This document shows positions 1 through 12,100 of a stretch of DNA of 64,000 nucleotides, in pieces; the stretch's first letter is position 1; each line of letters begins with the position of its first letter. Source of the stretch: Scatophagus argus (Eukaryota > Chordata > Actinopteri > Scatophagidae); the NCBI RefSeq assembly GCF_020382885.2, contig NC_058512.1, forward strand, positions 9,946,802 through 10,010,801, written 5' to 3'. The notes beneath the pieces are model-generated. The model ran no database searches and had not been told where the DNA came from. It saw only the letters and a list, made by a program, of their open reading frames with translations. The translations under genes were made by a program, and so were the position numbers.

Positions 1-3000
1 ATGGAGCTCAGCGAGGTGGCCCGAAACAAGGAGAAGCTGCGGAGGAACCTCCTGGAGCTCACCGAGTACACACACATGCTGAAGATCACGCGGACCTTCA
101 TACACAGCCGCTCCAGAGTGAGTGTGTTTCTATTCAGCCGCCCGTTTCTCTCTCTCTCTCTCTCCCTCTTTCTCTCTCTCACACACACACACACACACAG
201 ACACACGCACTGACTGTTTCTCATATTCAGCCCCCCCCCCCCCCCCCCCCACAGTCCCTCTCTGTTTTGCATCTCAGGTGAGATACTTGCCCTCACCTCG
301 CCAGCAGCTTCTTGTTTTCTTGTCACTGACGTGTCTTGTTTCCCCTGGTGACAGAGGTGGAACTAGTGTCGACTTTAATTAACGACATGGCTGTAGTGCA
401 GCCGTTATGAGCAGCACCTGACTCATCTAGGCTGTCGTGTTAGAAAAAAAGAAACAGCAAATAAGACGACACAGGAAAGAGCGGCGATAAGAAGATGTCA
501 GACAGGCATTTGTGAGACTCAACATCACAGTCCGTCAGCTTTGTGTTGAAACATATGAGGAGCAGTTAAATGTGGTAAGCTGTCATGAATGAAACATGCT
601 CCTTCTCATAATTAGCATGAGGCTCTTGGTCCCCAGTATGAAGAATTTCCCACTATGGAGACGGACTCGGTGACAGGATGCACCGGCATGCAAAGGCTTG
701 GAGCCAAGCTGGGGTGAGCTGCAATATGTGTCACGCAAATCCACACAACAGGACGCTATAAAACCATTAGGAACTGAACCCTAAACCTGATCTGAGCTCT
801 TCTGGCTGTAGGTTTGTGTCAGGTCTCATCCAGCGGGTGAAGGTGGAGGCCTTTGAGCGCATGCTGTGGAGAGTGTGTAAGGGCTACACCATCCTCAGCT
901 ACGCAGAAGTGGATGAGAACCTCGCTGATCTCGACACTGTGAGTTCGATAAGGCACCTCTTGATGGACGGATAGAAATATCTGAATAAAAAAAGGCTATG
1001 ATTGTTGAGGGGTTGTTGGCTAGCGTTACTTAAATCTGATCACATTACATCCATATTAGGGATTTTTTTGAATAGCCGGTTCCATGTAATACTTAGACTT
1101 GATAAAAATAGTTGTGTTTCTGCCTTCTCAGCCTACAAAATGTGAGAATGGATAGACATCTGAGTAAGGTTTATGTTTGAAAGGATTCTGATACTGGATT
1201 TGAATTTGATAATAAGCAATTGAACAAGCAATTCCTAATTCACACACTTCTGATGAAACAGAATTTCTGAGTTTTGAGGGCTAAAAAAAGAAAACTTTGA
1301 CCGTGAATATTAAAATTTACAAAGAAATAAGAGACGTAATAGAGAGATCATTTGAAACAAAGGGACTTTCAGGTTTTCAAGGGACTTTAAAGTAAAACTC
1401 CGTGACCGGGGCTTGGCTGGCAGGCAGTAAATTGATTCTGTAATTATGTGTGTCCCAGCAAGAGGAAAAGCATTGTGGAAGCGATACATATAAGTTATTT
1501 TTTTCATAACTTCCTGTTGGACTTTAGTAATAAGTAATCTTTGTCATTTTAGGGTGAGATAAGCAAAAGTGTCGTATTTCTCATCTCTTTCTGGGGAGAC
1601 CAGATTGGACAGAAAGTTCAAAAAATTTGCGATTGGTAAGAACGGCCATCGACACACAGCTTTATTTTCCACTACGTGTTGTGCTCTCATTCATTATCGG
1701 CATACGTGTCTGTCTTTGTTGTCCTCAGTTACCACTGCCATCTTTATCCACACCCTGAGAATGATGAGGAGCGGGCAGACGTGTTGGACAGCTTAAGGAC
1801 ACGTATCCAAGACCTGAACAATGTAGGACTCGTAAGGCTTTGAGACATTTGATTCAGACAGGAACATTTAATTGTACTAACTGTCGTGTTCGTCCAGGTG
1901 CTGCACCGCACTGAGGACTACCTGAGGCAGGTTCTGCAGAAGGCCTCGGAGTCAGCATATACCTGGGTCGTGCAGGTGAAAAAGATGAAGGCAATCTACC
2001 ATATCCTGAATCTCTGCAGCTTTGATGTCACCAACAAGTGTCTGATAGCTGAGGTGTGGTGCCCCGTCAGCGACCTGGCAAACCTGCGTGGAGCGCTGGA
2101 GGAGGGCTCGGTGAGTAAACAAAATGTTAGGGCTGGTTATTATGCAATCATGATTATTTAAGCGTAAGGTAAAGAATTGTACCTACTTCATTTGATTTGA
2201 CGCACAAAAGATATCGCATTGGATTAAGGCTGACCTTTTGTGGAAGTCAAAATGCTGCTTGTGGTTCGTATTCGACTAATTGCACAGCCTTAATAGTTAA
2301 TTAGATTTAGTAGTAAGAGAATAATGTTTGTTTTGTTTTTTTTCTGTTCAGAAGGTTTCTTGGTCTCTTGAGCTATTTCTCAGAATATTTTGGCCTTTAA
2401 ATTGCTTATTTCTCAAATTGTATGACTAAGATGTAATTTTACTTTTTCGCATCAATGCTGGCAGCTGGCATTTTGAATGGCTCCCTTTCCTGAATCTCTC
2501 CATCTGTCAGACTGTTTCTGTTTTGTTGGCTGTGGCATTTGTTGTTTCTGTAGTGCGCATCTTCTTGTCTCACTGTTCAGCATTTGCCAGCAATTCCTTC
2601 TGCTTCAGGCTGTGTGTTTGGTTGGTTGCGGATCACATTTCTCATCCATGCACCAGAGATAAAATTTCTGGACAGTCAGTCTTTGTGCGTGAACATTTGA
2701 CATGAGATACAACATGACCAAAGGAAAAATCCAAACACTGTCAGTGTGTCTTTTTCTGTGAACATGTGGGCATCTAAAATCCACATTTGCTGCAATTAAC
2801 TCTGGTTGATACAGTAGTGATTCCTCAGTCGTCCTTTACATTTTTGTTTAACAGAGAAAAGGTGATGCCACTGTGCCGTCTTTTGTGAACCGCATCCCAA
2901 GTACTGACACCCCACCTACTCTTTTAAGAACCAACAAGTTCACATCTGGCTTTCAGAGTATTGTGGAAGCTTACGGGGTGGGGGACTATCGCGAGGTAAG

Positions 3001-6000
3001 CCCAGGTAAGAACTCAATGTGTAAAGAACTAACATGATGTGCCTTTTTTCCTTCAGTGCAGCCTTGTAGAAGTTAGCATTAAGCACATGGAATATGTTTC
3101 TCTCACTGGCAGCTCCCTACACCATCATCACATTCCCCTTTCTGTTCGCTGTGATGTTCGGTGACCTCGGGCACGGGATCGTAATGAGTCTCTTTGCCTT
3201 GTGGATGGTGCTGACAGAAAAGAAGCAGAAGAAGAAACGATCCAATAATGAAGTAGGAATGAGTTGCTCCTCTCATCCGTAACGCAGAATCTGATAAAAG
3301 TAAATTAGTTTTAGCTAATGGCTGTGTCTCTGCTGGTCTCAGATATGGGCGACTTTCTTCAACGGGCGTTACATCATCCTGATGATGGGGCTTTTTTCAA
3401 TTTACACCGGACTGATCTACAATGACTGTTTCTCCAAGTCTCTCAACATATTTGGCTCCGGCTGGAGCGTCAAGGCAATGTTCACGAATCAACAGTGGAC
3501 GTGAGTTGACAGCAAAATACACACACTCAGAAACATAATGTGTTTTTTGTATGTCACTGCGATTGTTTTTCTAATTTATGCATATGTTTTTTTACACTGC
3601 AGAAACAAAACCCTGCAAACAAATGCTTTGCTTACATTAGACCCTAATGTCAGTGGTGTTTTCAGTGGACCATACCCGTTTGGCATTGATCCTGTGAGTA
3701 TGCACTCAGATGTTACAGTCAAAATGTAATTTAGCGTATCATTTTCGTTTTCACTGAGGGGCTTTTTAATACTCAGATATGGAACATGGCGGTGAACCGG
3801 CTGTCCTTCCTCAACTCCTACAAGATGAAGATGTCAGTTATTATCGGGGTCATCCACATGAGTTTTGGAGTGGTACTGAGTGTCTTCAATTACTTGTGAG
3901 TAACTTAAGATATGAGTTCCTGACAGTAGTCTTACATCTTTTTTGTTCATATATATGCATATGGCTGGGTATCCATCAGTGTCAGGCATCAAAATGAATT
4001 TATGAGTATTTGATGAATGGGTACATATATCAGCTGAAACATGACCTGCTTATACTATAGGAGATGTCAGAGGATCACGAAGGTCATTAGAATTCATCAT
4101 GTAGGATGCCACATTTCAGTGATCCACATCATTTCACTTGGGCACTTCAGTTTATTTTGAGTCAGTCCCACATACACTGCGCTGCTGCTATAAATACTCA
4201 CTGGAGGACCAAATCTGCATCTGAAAGTAGTCCCTTACAAAAACTATTTACTCCTGTTTATGCACCATTTGATTTAAAAAATTACACTGAACAGATGATT
4301 TAGGAGACTTTTTTTTTTTACATCAGTAGAAAGTAATGGACTGAGAGCTGAGACAGGGTACAAAAGTCAGAAAGTACTGAGTCACAGACACTGTTTATGG
4401 TTAATTTATCAACCATATTTTGTCAATGCATAGCAGGTTGTCAGGACATGTGGAAATGATTTCTCTGTGTAGCTGTAAGGTACAGACAAGCACCCAATTC
4501 AGAGTGATCAGAAAGCACAGTCTCCAACAAATAATATTTACTTGACTCTAAAAGGAATTTTTGTTTTTAGGATTTTATTTCTGGAAATCAACTAGACTAT
4601 ACACTCAACACTCTTAATTCTCCTTGTATTAAGTACTAAATTATATAGTTCTGTCCAAGAAACTTTCTTGATCGAAAAAAAAAAACGAATAAAAGCAACA
4701 CTGCGTTTTTTATTACAGTTGTCTCAGCAGTTCTTGAACTTCCATTCATGTATTATTGCTTAGAAACTATGTCTTCGTATTGCCCCTAAGCATTTAGGGG
4801 CCCAGTCATAAGAATCACCACCTTATCACTTTCTTTATCCCCATACTTTGTTCTCTCCCTTCAGGCACTTCCGACAGAAATTTAATGTCTATGTGCTATT
4901 TCTTCCTGAGCTGCTCTTCCTGCTCTGTCTCTTTGGCTACCTGGTCTTCATGATTTTCTACAAGTGGTTGGCGTACGGTGCACGAGACTCCAGCAAGGCT
5001 CCCAGCATCCTCATCCACTTCATTAACATGTTTGTCATGCAGGGGAAGGATATCACTCCTCTTTACCCAGGACAGGTATGTGCTAACGGGATCTCCTGAC
5101 ACATTACCAGCTCTGGATGTGTTTTGATCCTTGTTAATGCATGTTTGTCATCTTGATTCTACAGACTGGGCTGCAGATTTTCTTAGTCCTGATAGCTTTG
5201 CTGTCGGTTCCCGTGCTGCTGTTAGGAAAACCTCTTTACTTGTACTGGCTGTACCGTGGAGGCAAAGGCCTGCGCAGGCGTAGAGTATGTGATCACGCTG
5301 TATTCATTAAGCCTAAGCAGTTTTGGTTTAATTTAAGAATTAAACTGAAAATCAGTGCTGTTGTGTCGCCTCAGGGTTATGAGAGGGTGAGACGTGTCAG
5401 TGAGGATGACAATTCCACAACACCATCCTATGAAGAGGATGAAGAGGAGGGACTTGATGAAATACCCAGCAGAGAAGCTCTTCCCAGAGAGGTCAGAGAT
5501 CCATCAGTATCCTGCCTTTATGTGTTAAACTGTGCATTGCAAGGTGCAGTATGGAGCTTTAACCATGACCTGACATCATACACTGTCAGTGTGATCCAGT
5601 GTGTGCATGTCATGTCTTATGGTATTTCTAACATTTCAAGATACTAACATTTACTGCTTTGCAAGACTACAAGTATCAATGTTGTGCTCCTTCCTGGTGT
5701 CCTGCAAGTGTGTTAAGCATGATACTTATTGTTTGAATTGTTTTGCAGTTTGACTTTGCGGACGTGCTCCTGTACCAGGCCATTCACACCATAGAGTACT
5801 GCCTGGGCTGCATTTCCAACACTGCATCATACCTGCGTCTCTGGGCGCTCAGCTTGGCTCACGCCCGTAAGTGTGGTCACAGCACGAAGAGCATTTCGTT
5901 TCTGCTGACTGCTGACGTTAATTCATTATCTTTATGTTTGTTTTTCTCGGTTTCAGAGCTGTCAGAGGTGTTGTGGGCCATGGTGATGCGCCTGGGCCTG

Positions 6001-6762
6001 AGGGTCACTACCAGAGTGGGGGTGGTATTTCTGGTCCCCGTGTTTGGCCTCTTCGCCATGCTCACCGTGTCCATCCTACTGGTTATGGAAGGCCTATCAG
6101 CCTTCCTCCATGCTCTCCGGCTTCACTGGTGGGTCTCATTGTGCCAGCTGATTTGGATGTACACAATTATTCTTCAGTTTAAGAATATGAACTCAATGAT
6201 AGGAGACTGAAGATCATATTGGATTGTAGCTACTGTGGTTGATCATTTGGTTTATAAAATGATTGGAACAGCAGTTGTAAAGAAGCAAATATGTTGTCAT
6301 CAGAATGACTTTCGATTTACTAGTAGAGAAAGCTAAGAAAACCGGCAAAGATTCACATTTGATGTTGCTTTAAAAAATTACTCACACGATTGATGGATTA
6401 TCGACAACACAACTTCTATACTCAGCTTATAATTTTCAACTTTTTTCCTACTCCGTTTGGCAGCGATTAAGTCAAATGAGCTTCCTCGGCTGTAACTATC
6501 GACCAAATGCCCTTTTTAAGTACTGAATGAGACCTTCATTAATGAATCTTTAGGATATATTAACCTTATTAAGATTGCTTTATCCAGTTTCCTGTTTGCA
6601 TTCACCTTCATTAAACTCTTCATTAAAGTGCTCTTGTTTGCTTGAATGTTTGATTTCAGGGTGGAGTTTCAGAACAAATTCTACCACGGGACCGGCGTCA
6701 AGTTTGTGCCCTTCGACTTCTCCCTCCTTCCCTCCGTTTTCGAACAAGACGGCTTGCTTTAA
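1..6762 (+). CDS. atp6v0a2: V-type proton ATPase 116 kDa subunit a2 (5' partial)
   Basis: Membrane a subunit of the V0 sector, which carries protons through the V-ATPase in Golgi and endosome membranes. Exons read by eye: 1-117, 637-713, 812-938, 1553-1635, 1729-1822, 1898-2110, 2855-3005, 3113-3252, 3343-3500, 3603-3693, 3777-3895, 4865-5075, 5165-5284, 5375-5491, 5749-5866, 5957-6128, 6660-6762; together 736 residues in one open frame. The cytosolic half has the a-subunit block [16 protein letters not shown]. The membrane half has [22 protein letters not shown] and the [14 protein letters not shown] helix with the essential arginine. The C-terminus is [22 protein letters not shown]. The overall sequence is closer to a2 than to a1, a3 or a4 as I remember them. 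The first exons are outside the window; the ATG at base 1 is an internal methionine. A teleost a2a/a2b assignment cannot be made here. Confidence 0.93.
147..250. repeat. CT, CA and poly-C simple repeats in atp6v0a2 intron
   Basis: A CT-rich tract (147-180) runs directly into a CA run (181-198), followed after a short gap by 20 consecutive C (231-250). All lie in the first intron of the window, just behind the exon ending at 117. Confidence 0.9.
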
Positions 6763-7680
6763 AAATATGGACTCCGAAGTGTTGCATATGAGTGGAGGCA
6801 GACTTTATAATTGGGAAGGATGCTGGAAGTTGGAACAATTCACACTGTGATAAGGACAACAAATCTTCACAACAACGGATTGAAACTCACTCTTGTAGCA
6901 ACGTTTTTCACCATGACGATTTTTAAAATGTTCTCGGCTGTGCTGACTGCCTTACTACTGTACCCAGCAAACCTCTGAACACACAGAGGCTCAAAATTAT
7001 TCATGTTCCGTTAATGATTTAATTTCGTAGGTGAGATATTGCTGAACACTTGGATTTAAATATTTAATTTGCGTTGTCCTGTGTAAACTGGATTTGTATT
7101 ATTTACAACACGGTATTTAAAATAAACAGTTATACAGTGCAACGTAAAGTCAGGAATATGTTACAATGATATCTAATGAAGACCTTGTCGAGCATCCAGA
7201 TGTAGTGCCATAGAGATTTATTTCGGATGATGACATGGAGATGCCTTTGGTTTTCTAAAACTGCTCCTACATGTGATAAGAGAAAACCTGTAGGCATCAG
7301 AATCTGAAGAAAGAATAAAAACGTCACAACCCTTTTTGTGTGAGGCATATTGTCACAAAGCACTTTGCAGAAATGATTGTACAATGAAAAGTTTTCAGTA
7401 ACGACTGTGATGATGCCAAATGGAAATAATCCTTCAACTGTTAGCTGTTTGCTTATTTACTTATTAATGCATTTATTTAAACATAACCTCCCCCTGTAAT
7501 CAATAGAAAAGTATCAGATACGCCAGAAAAAATCAAGAAGCCTTAGGTCTTTCTTTGATGATAACTGCTTGTTGCATTTGTTAATAATAATTAATCATGG
7601 TATTTATTTAAAATATTGTCTGTACAAGAGTCTAATATTTTACCATTTTGATGTGTTGAATAAAGGTTTCAAGAAATGCA
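6763..7680 (+). other. atp6v0a2 3' UTR with two poly(A) signals
   Basis: The sequence after the stop is AT-rich and holds AATAAA at 7121-7126 and again at 7659-7664, so alternative 3' ends about 0.5 kb apart are likely. No coding potential was seen. The exact cleavage sites are inferred. Confidence 0.6.
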
Positions 7681-9133
7681 AGCAAATACAGCATTTGTTT
7701 TCAGTGTGATTTTATAAGCTCCCTATTTGTTAAATGCTAAGAAATGACTTCAGTGATCATTAATCCATCATTCTTAACTTAAAGGCTGCTCTGTCAGAAT
7801 CCAGATTGGGTCAGCTGGCTCTTTTCTTTCTCTTAATGCTGGCGTATGTCCTGAGCCTTCCGTTGAAACCTGATTTGTGAGAAATTCTTGGTGATAATTT
7901 CGTATTTCCATCAATTATTTTACTTAGACACAGTTTGAAGAGACAAGTGGCAAAAATTACATTATAGAATACTGCAGATCATTCGTCAACAAGTACTTGG
8001 AAAGTACTTGACATATCAAATACGATGGCTTAATCTTAGGCCTCGGCAGGTCTTAAATCCCTGTGAGGTGGCATTTTAATCAAATATGTGAACATAAATC
8101 TTGTATCAAATCAGTCTTTTTGTGTGGAGTGTCATACTCATGAACAAGATCATAGACTGTCATGTCCTCTGAAAGAATATTCATTTGGGAACAGGTAGTT
8201 ACCTACAATCACCTTTCCTTATGCCATTATTTGAAGAAATGGTTTCTATTTTCACAGATGGTTTGGGTTTTGGTAGCACTTACTCGCACTGACGTGGTTA
8301 GGCTGTATTTGGTTGGAGCTTCTTTCATAATACCTTGGGCTGCTGATGTGGTGTGCCCCCTGGTGACTTGATCCTCACAGTGCAACTGAGTATGCAACAT
8401 ATTCCATAATAACCAAAGCTACTATGTAGGAATGTGATTCTAAAATACTGACCTCCTGTCTTCAGCTCCAAAATCTCTGACCATAATCTCTGAATTGCGA
8501 ATGGAATTATGAATTGGTTTTTCATTTGTCTGAAAGTTGTTTTTTCTCTCTAAATTCAATCTTAAATAAGTGATGACTTTTATTTTATTTATTTGCCATG
8601 GTCTAATGTTTAATTATTTTTTTTTCGAGAGACAGTATTTCTCCCCCATCAGTTTCCAGAAATTATGTAAAAAAAAAAAAAAATCACTGCAGTGAATGCC
8701 ATATGTGACACACACACACACACACACACTTGCACCCATATGCTACAATCCTGTAATAAGGACGTCATCATGATCTCCCCTCTCTCTCACATCCACAGGC
8801 TTTATTATAACACGCAGTTTAAGTGCAGCCTGCTTAGCCGCCATACAGTTTCATGTAGCCTTATAAAAAGGTGGCTCTTGTTGGTGTCATCCTAGCTGAA
8901 ACACTTAGCGCAACTAGACATTTTTAAAAGTACCTCAGGTTGAAGGGGAACAGCTCCACCAAACAACTGCAAGCTAACAGTAGCATTAGCGGAGGATACT
9001 GTGCGGTGCAGCTGGCTCACTCACGCAGCTAGCTAAAGGTGCAGCTGTTGACAGGCAGCAAGCAACTCCACACAAACTGCACCGGCTCTCCGTCCATCCC
9101 GCCGGAGTAACGTCTGCGGCCGACAGGGGGGAT
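7681..9133 (+). promoter_or_regulatory. Spacer and osbp2 promoter / 5' UTR
   Basis: From 7681 to about 8950 I see no gene; the stretch holds A/T runs and a CA microsatellite at about 8708-8729. From about 8980 the base composition changes and CpG becomes frequent, up to the osbp2 ATG at 9134. I read this as the promoter and 5' UTR. No TATA box stands out. Confidence 0.5.
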
Positions 9134-12100
9134 ATGAACGAGCTGGTGAAGAGTTTGCCCTCCCCGACTCTCCCGGGACTCCACCTGCCGTGTTTGGACA
9201 CCCACAAAGGCTGGCTCTTTAAATGGACCAACTACCTGAAGGGCTACCAGCGGCGGTGGTTCGTCCTGAGTAACGGCCTGCTGTCCTACTACAGGTACCC
9301 CAGAGTCATAGCCGTGAGATGAACGTTACAGTATCTGACTTGTGAATGATAAAAATATTAATTTAACCGCTAACTAACCTGTGCTGTATGTTCTTCAGTA
9401 CTGTAAACTATTTCATGCGGATTTCTCACAGGATTAAAATAAACTAGCTATATGTGGTCTATGTTATTAGGTTGTTAAATTAGTTAGTATAGCCAACTAG
9501 CTAGTCTAAGGCAGCTACAGTTGAATTTGGATTTTATTTGTTTGTTTCAATCAAACCACAAACAAATGACAAAGTATATGACTGTGATTGATAAAAAAAA
9601 GAGGCTATTTGTTACCTCTGCCTGTGAAATATAAAACAGTAACATTGTTAACAATGATAAAGATGTAAATAAGTATGTTCTATATGTATATGAAACAGAG
9701 GTAGCATGAAGGGTGCCATGTCATTATTACTGTGCTTTAAATACTTTTTATTTGTAGAATATTGCAGGTATCCCTTGTATGCACTGAATGATGTTACACG
9801 AGTGGCATGCAATGTGACAAACTGCTCCGTATATCCTCTCTCTATGTTTTGTATGTCCTTTACAAACCATAAGGGAATGAGACCATAATCATATAGGACA
9901 GGTCAAAGTGTTAAGCTTATTTTCCGAAGCCTGTAGAGAAATGTTGGCTGCAAATTAACCAAAGCTTGTTAGCAGTGATTTTAACATTTTAACAGTAGAT
10001 TATTTTGAAATTACTCAAAAAATGGTGCTGCCCCATTTTGTAAATGGGGCGCATCAACATGGAGCCTGAGCAGAGTGTTCTGCTTCTGCACGGCACAACT
10101 AAGGACTCATCTTTTTTCCAACTTTTTGTTTGTTTCCAACAGGACTCAGGCAGAGATGGCACACACCTGTCGGGGCACCATTCCCTTAGCAACAGCGCAC
10201 ATCGAGGTGGGTGACACCTGCCACTTAGTGTTAACCAGTGGAGGCCGAAGCTACCACCTGAAGGCCACCTCTGAGGCAGAGTGTCAGCGATGGGTGTCAG
10301 CCCTGCAGCAAGCTAAGGCCAATGCAACTCTGCTGATGCACCACTCAGGTGAGATGGACATTTTATATTCTGTACGTTTATGCTCTGTACAGTGTGTTGG
10401 AGTGTCAGTGTACAAAATTTTGATGTCATTTTTAAGTGGTTACCAGCATGTGGGTGTTTGTACATATGCAGCACTGTCCTGGTGCAAAGGACAGTATGGT
10501 TCACTTGAGAAAGTCTGAGGTAGACAAGCTAATTTTAGCTGTAACCTGAATACAGGCTCCTGCAACCAAGACCCACTTACCTAAATGCCTTATTTTATTT
10601 ATTTAGAGCCTTTAGTGTTATGTAAAGAATAAGCCACAAGAGGGCAGTGTTGATCAATGTGTTCTGATGGAAACGTCAGTTGGTGAAAAGGGTGTGATGT
10701 GGGTTAATTCAAAATCTGCTTTTAATCATGTCACTTTAAATTACTTCTTCCATCAGATCCCATTTCTCTAGCATTCACCATTAACTCATGGACCCAATCA
10801 TATAATATAATATAATATAATATAATATAATATAATATAATATAATATAATATAATATAATATAATATAATATAATATAATATAATACAATGTTCTGTGC
10901 ATCTGGGAGACATTTTTTGTGCACTGCTGTCTACCCTTATTTGTTCCTTGTGGATGCTCAGAAGAAAAGAAAAGATGCACAGTGGGCTTTTATCCCCCCG
11001 TCTTTACCTCCCTCTCTTCTGCACAAATGTGCACACACGCAGCTACCACCTCCATCCCACTCCTCCTCCTCCTTTCTCCCTCCCTGTCTCCTTCAGTATG
11101 ACGACAGCGAGAGCTGAATGAGTTGACCTTCCTTTGGGCTCCTCCTACCATTCTGGTAGCAGGAGGGGTGAAAAAAAGAGAGAGGGTGTGAGGATTTTCA
11201 TTGAAAACATTTTTCATCATACACTCTGTGTACAAAAGGGATACGAGAGCATCCTTTTCAATGAGTGTCACCTTGTAAGTAACCTGTTAATTATTTTAGA
11301 AAAGATAGAACAAGCATAAAGATAGAAGCTGTGTGTGTGCATGTTTGCTTGCATGCATGTGTGTGTGTGTTTGTAATTGTTTCAGAGTATCTGTTCGTGG
11401 AGTCCAGTAAGTTTGGCTGTATGAATTTGCTAATTTGATTTTTCACAGGACATAATTTGTTTTAAAAATAATGTCACCGCAATTGTTAAAGTCAGTGCAG
11501 AACATCAGTTCAATATTTAACTTAACCAGGACAATCACTCTCAGTAGAATGTGCCATATTTGTCTCTTTTGTTTCTGATTGATTTGAATCCTACTTTGTC
11601 TCAGGATCGTTACCGTAAAAAATCTGCTAGAGAAATCATTCGTGAGAGTTATGTGCCTTTAAGCACCTTTCAATGCTGAGTAAAAGGTTTGCACTTGCAG
11701 TATGCAAATCAATATTGTCTGTTGCTCTGACCATATTTGCATATGGATACCATGACTGTTTAATCAGGTGTTTATGCAGCATCTGCCATTGTGTAATAAT
11801 GGACTTTCCCTTACTGGTAGTGATCAGAGCCAAATTACTTTAAGGATTTAAGGAGCTGAATGTATTTGAAAGATTTTGCACATCCTTACTTTATTTCTGA
11901 GGTTTGTCTTGTTGATGTGTTATTGTTGAACAAACTGTCTCTGTTTTCATGCATGTATGAGCACAGACACAAACCTTTGTGTTTTCTAGAGAAGTGAGTG
12001 ATTTTATTACAAATTACTATTGCATGATTTGGTTATGAACTTAGTAGCAATAATAAAAGGGCTAATGGAATGGCTAAAAGTGGATTAGAGGAATTAGGTG

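Noticed and set aside
10731-10980. Minus-strand open frames of repeated YYIIL units
   Set aside because: They are translations of the TATAA microsatellite inside an osbp2 intron.
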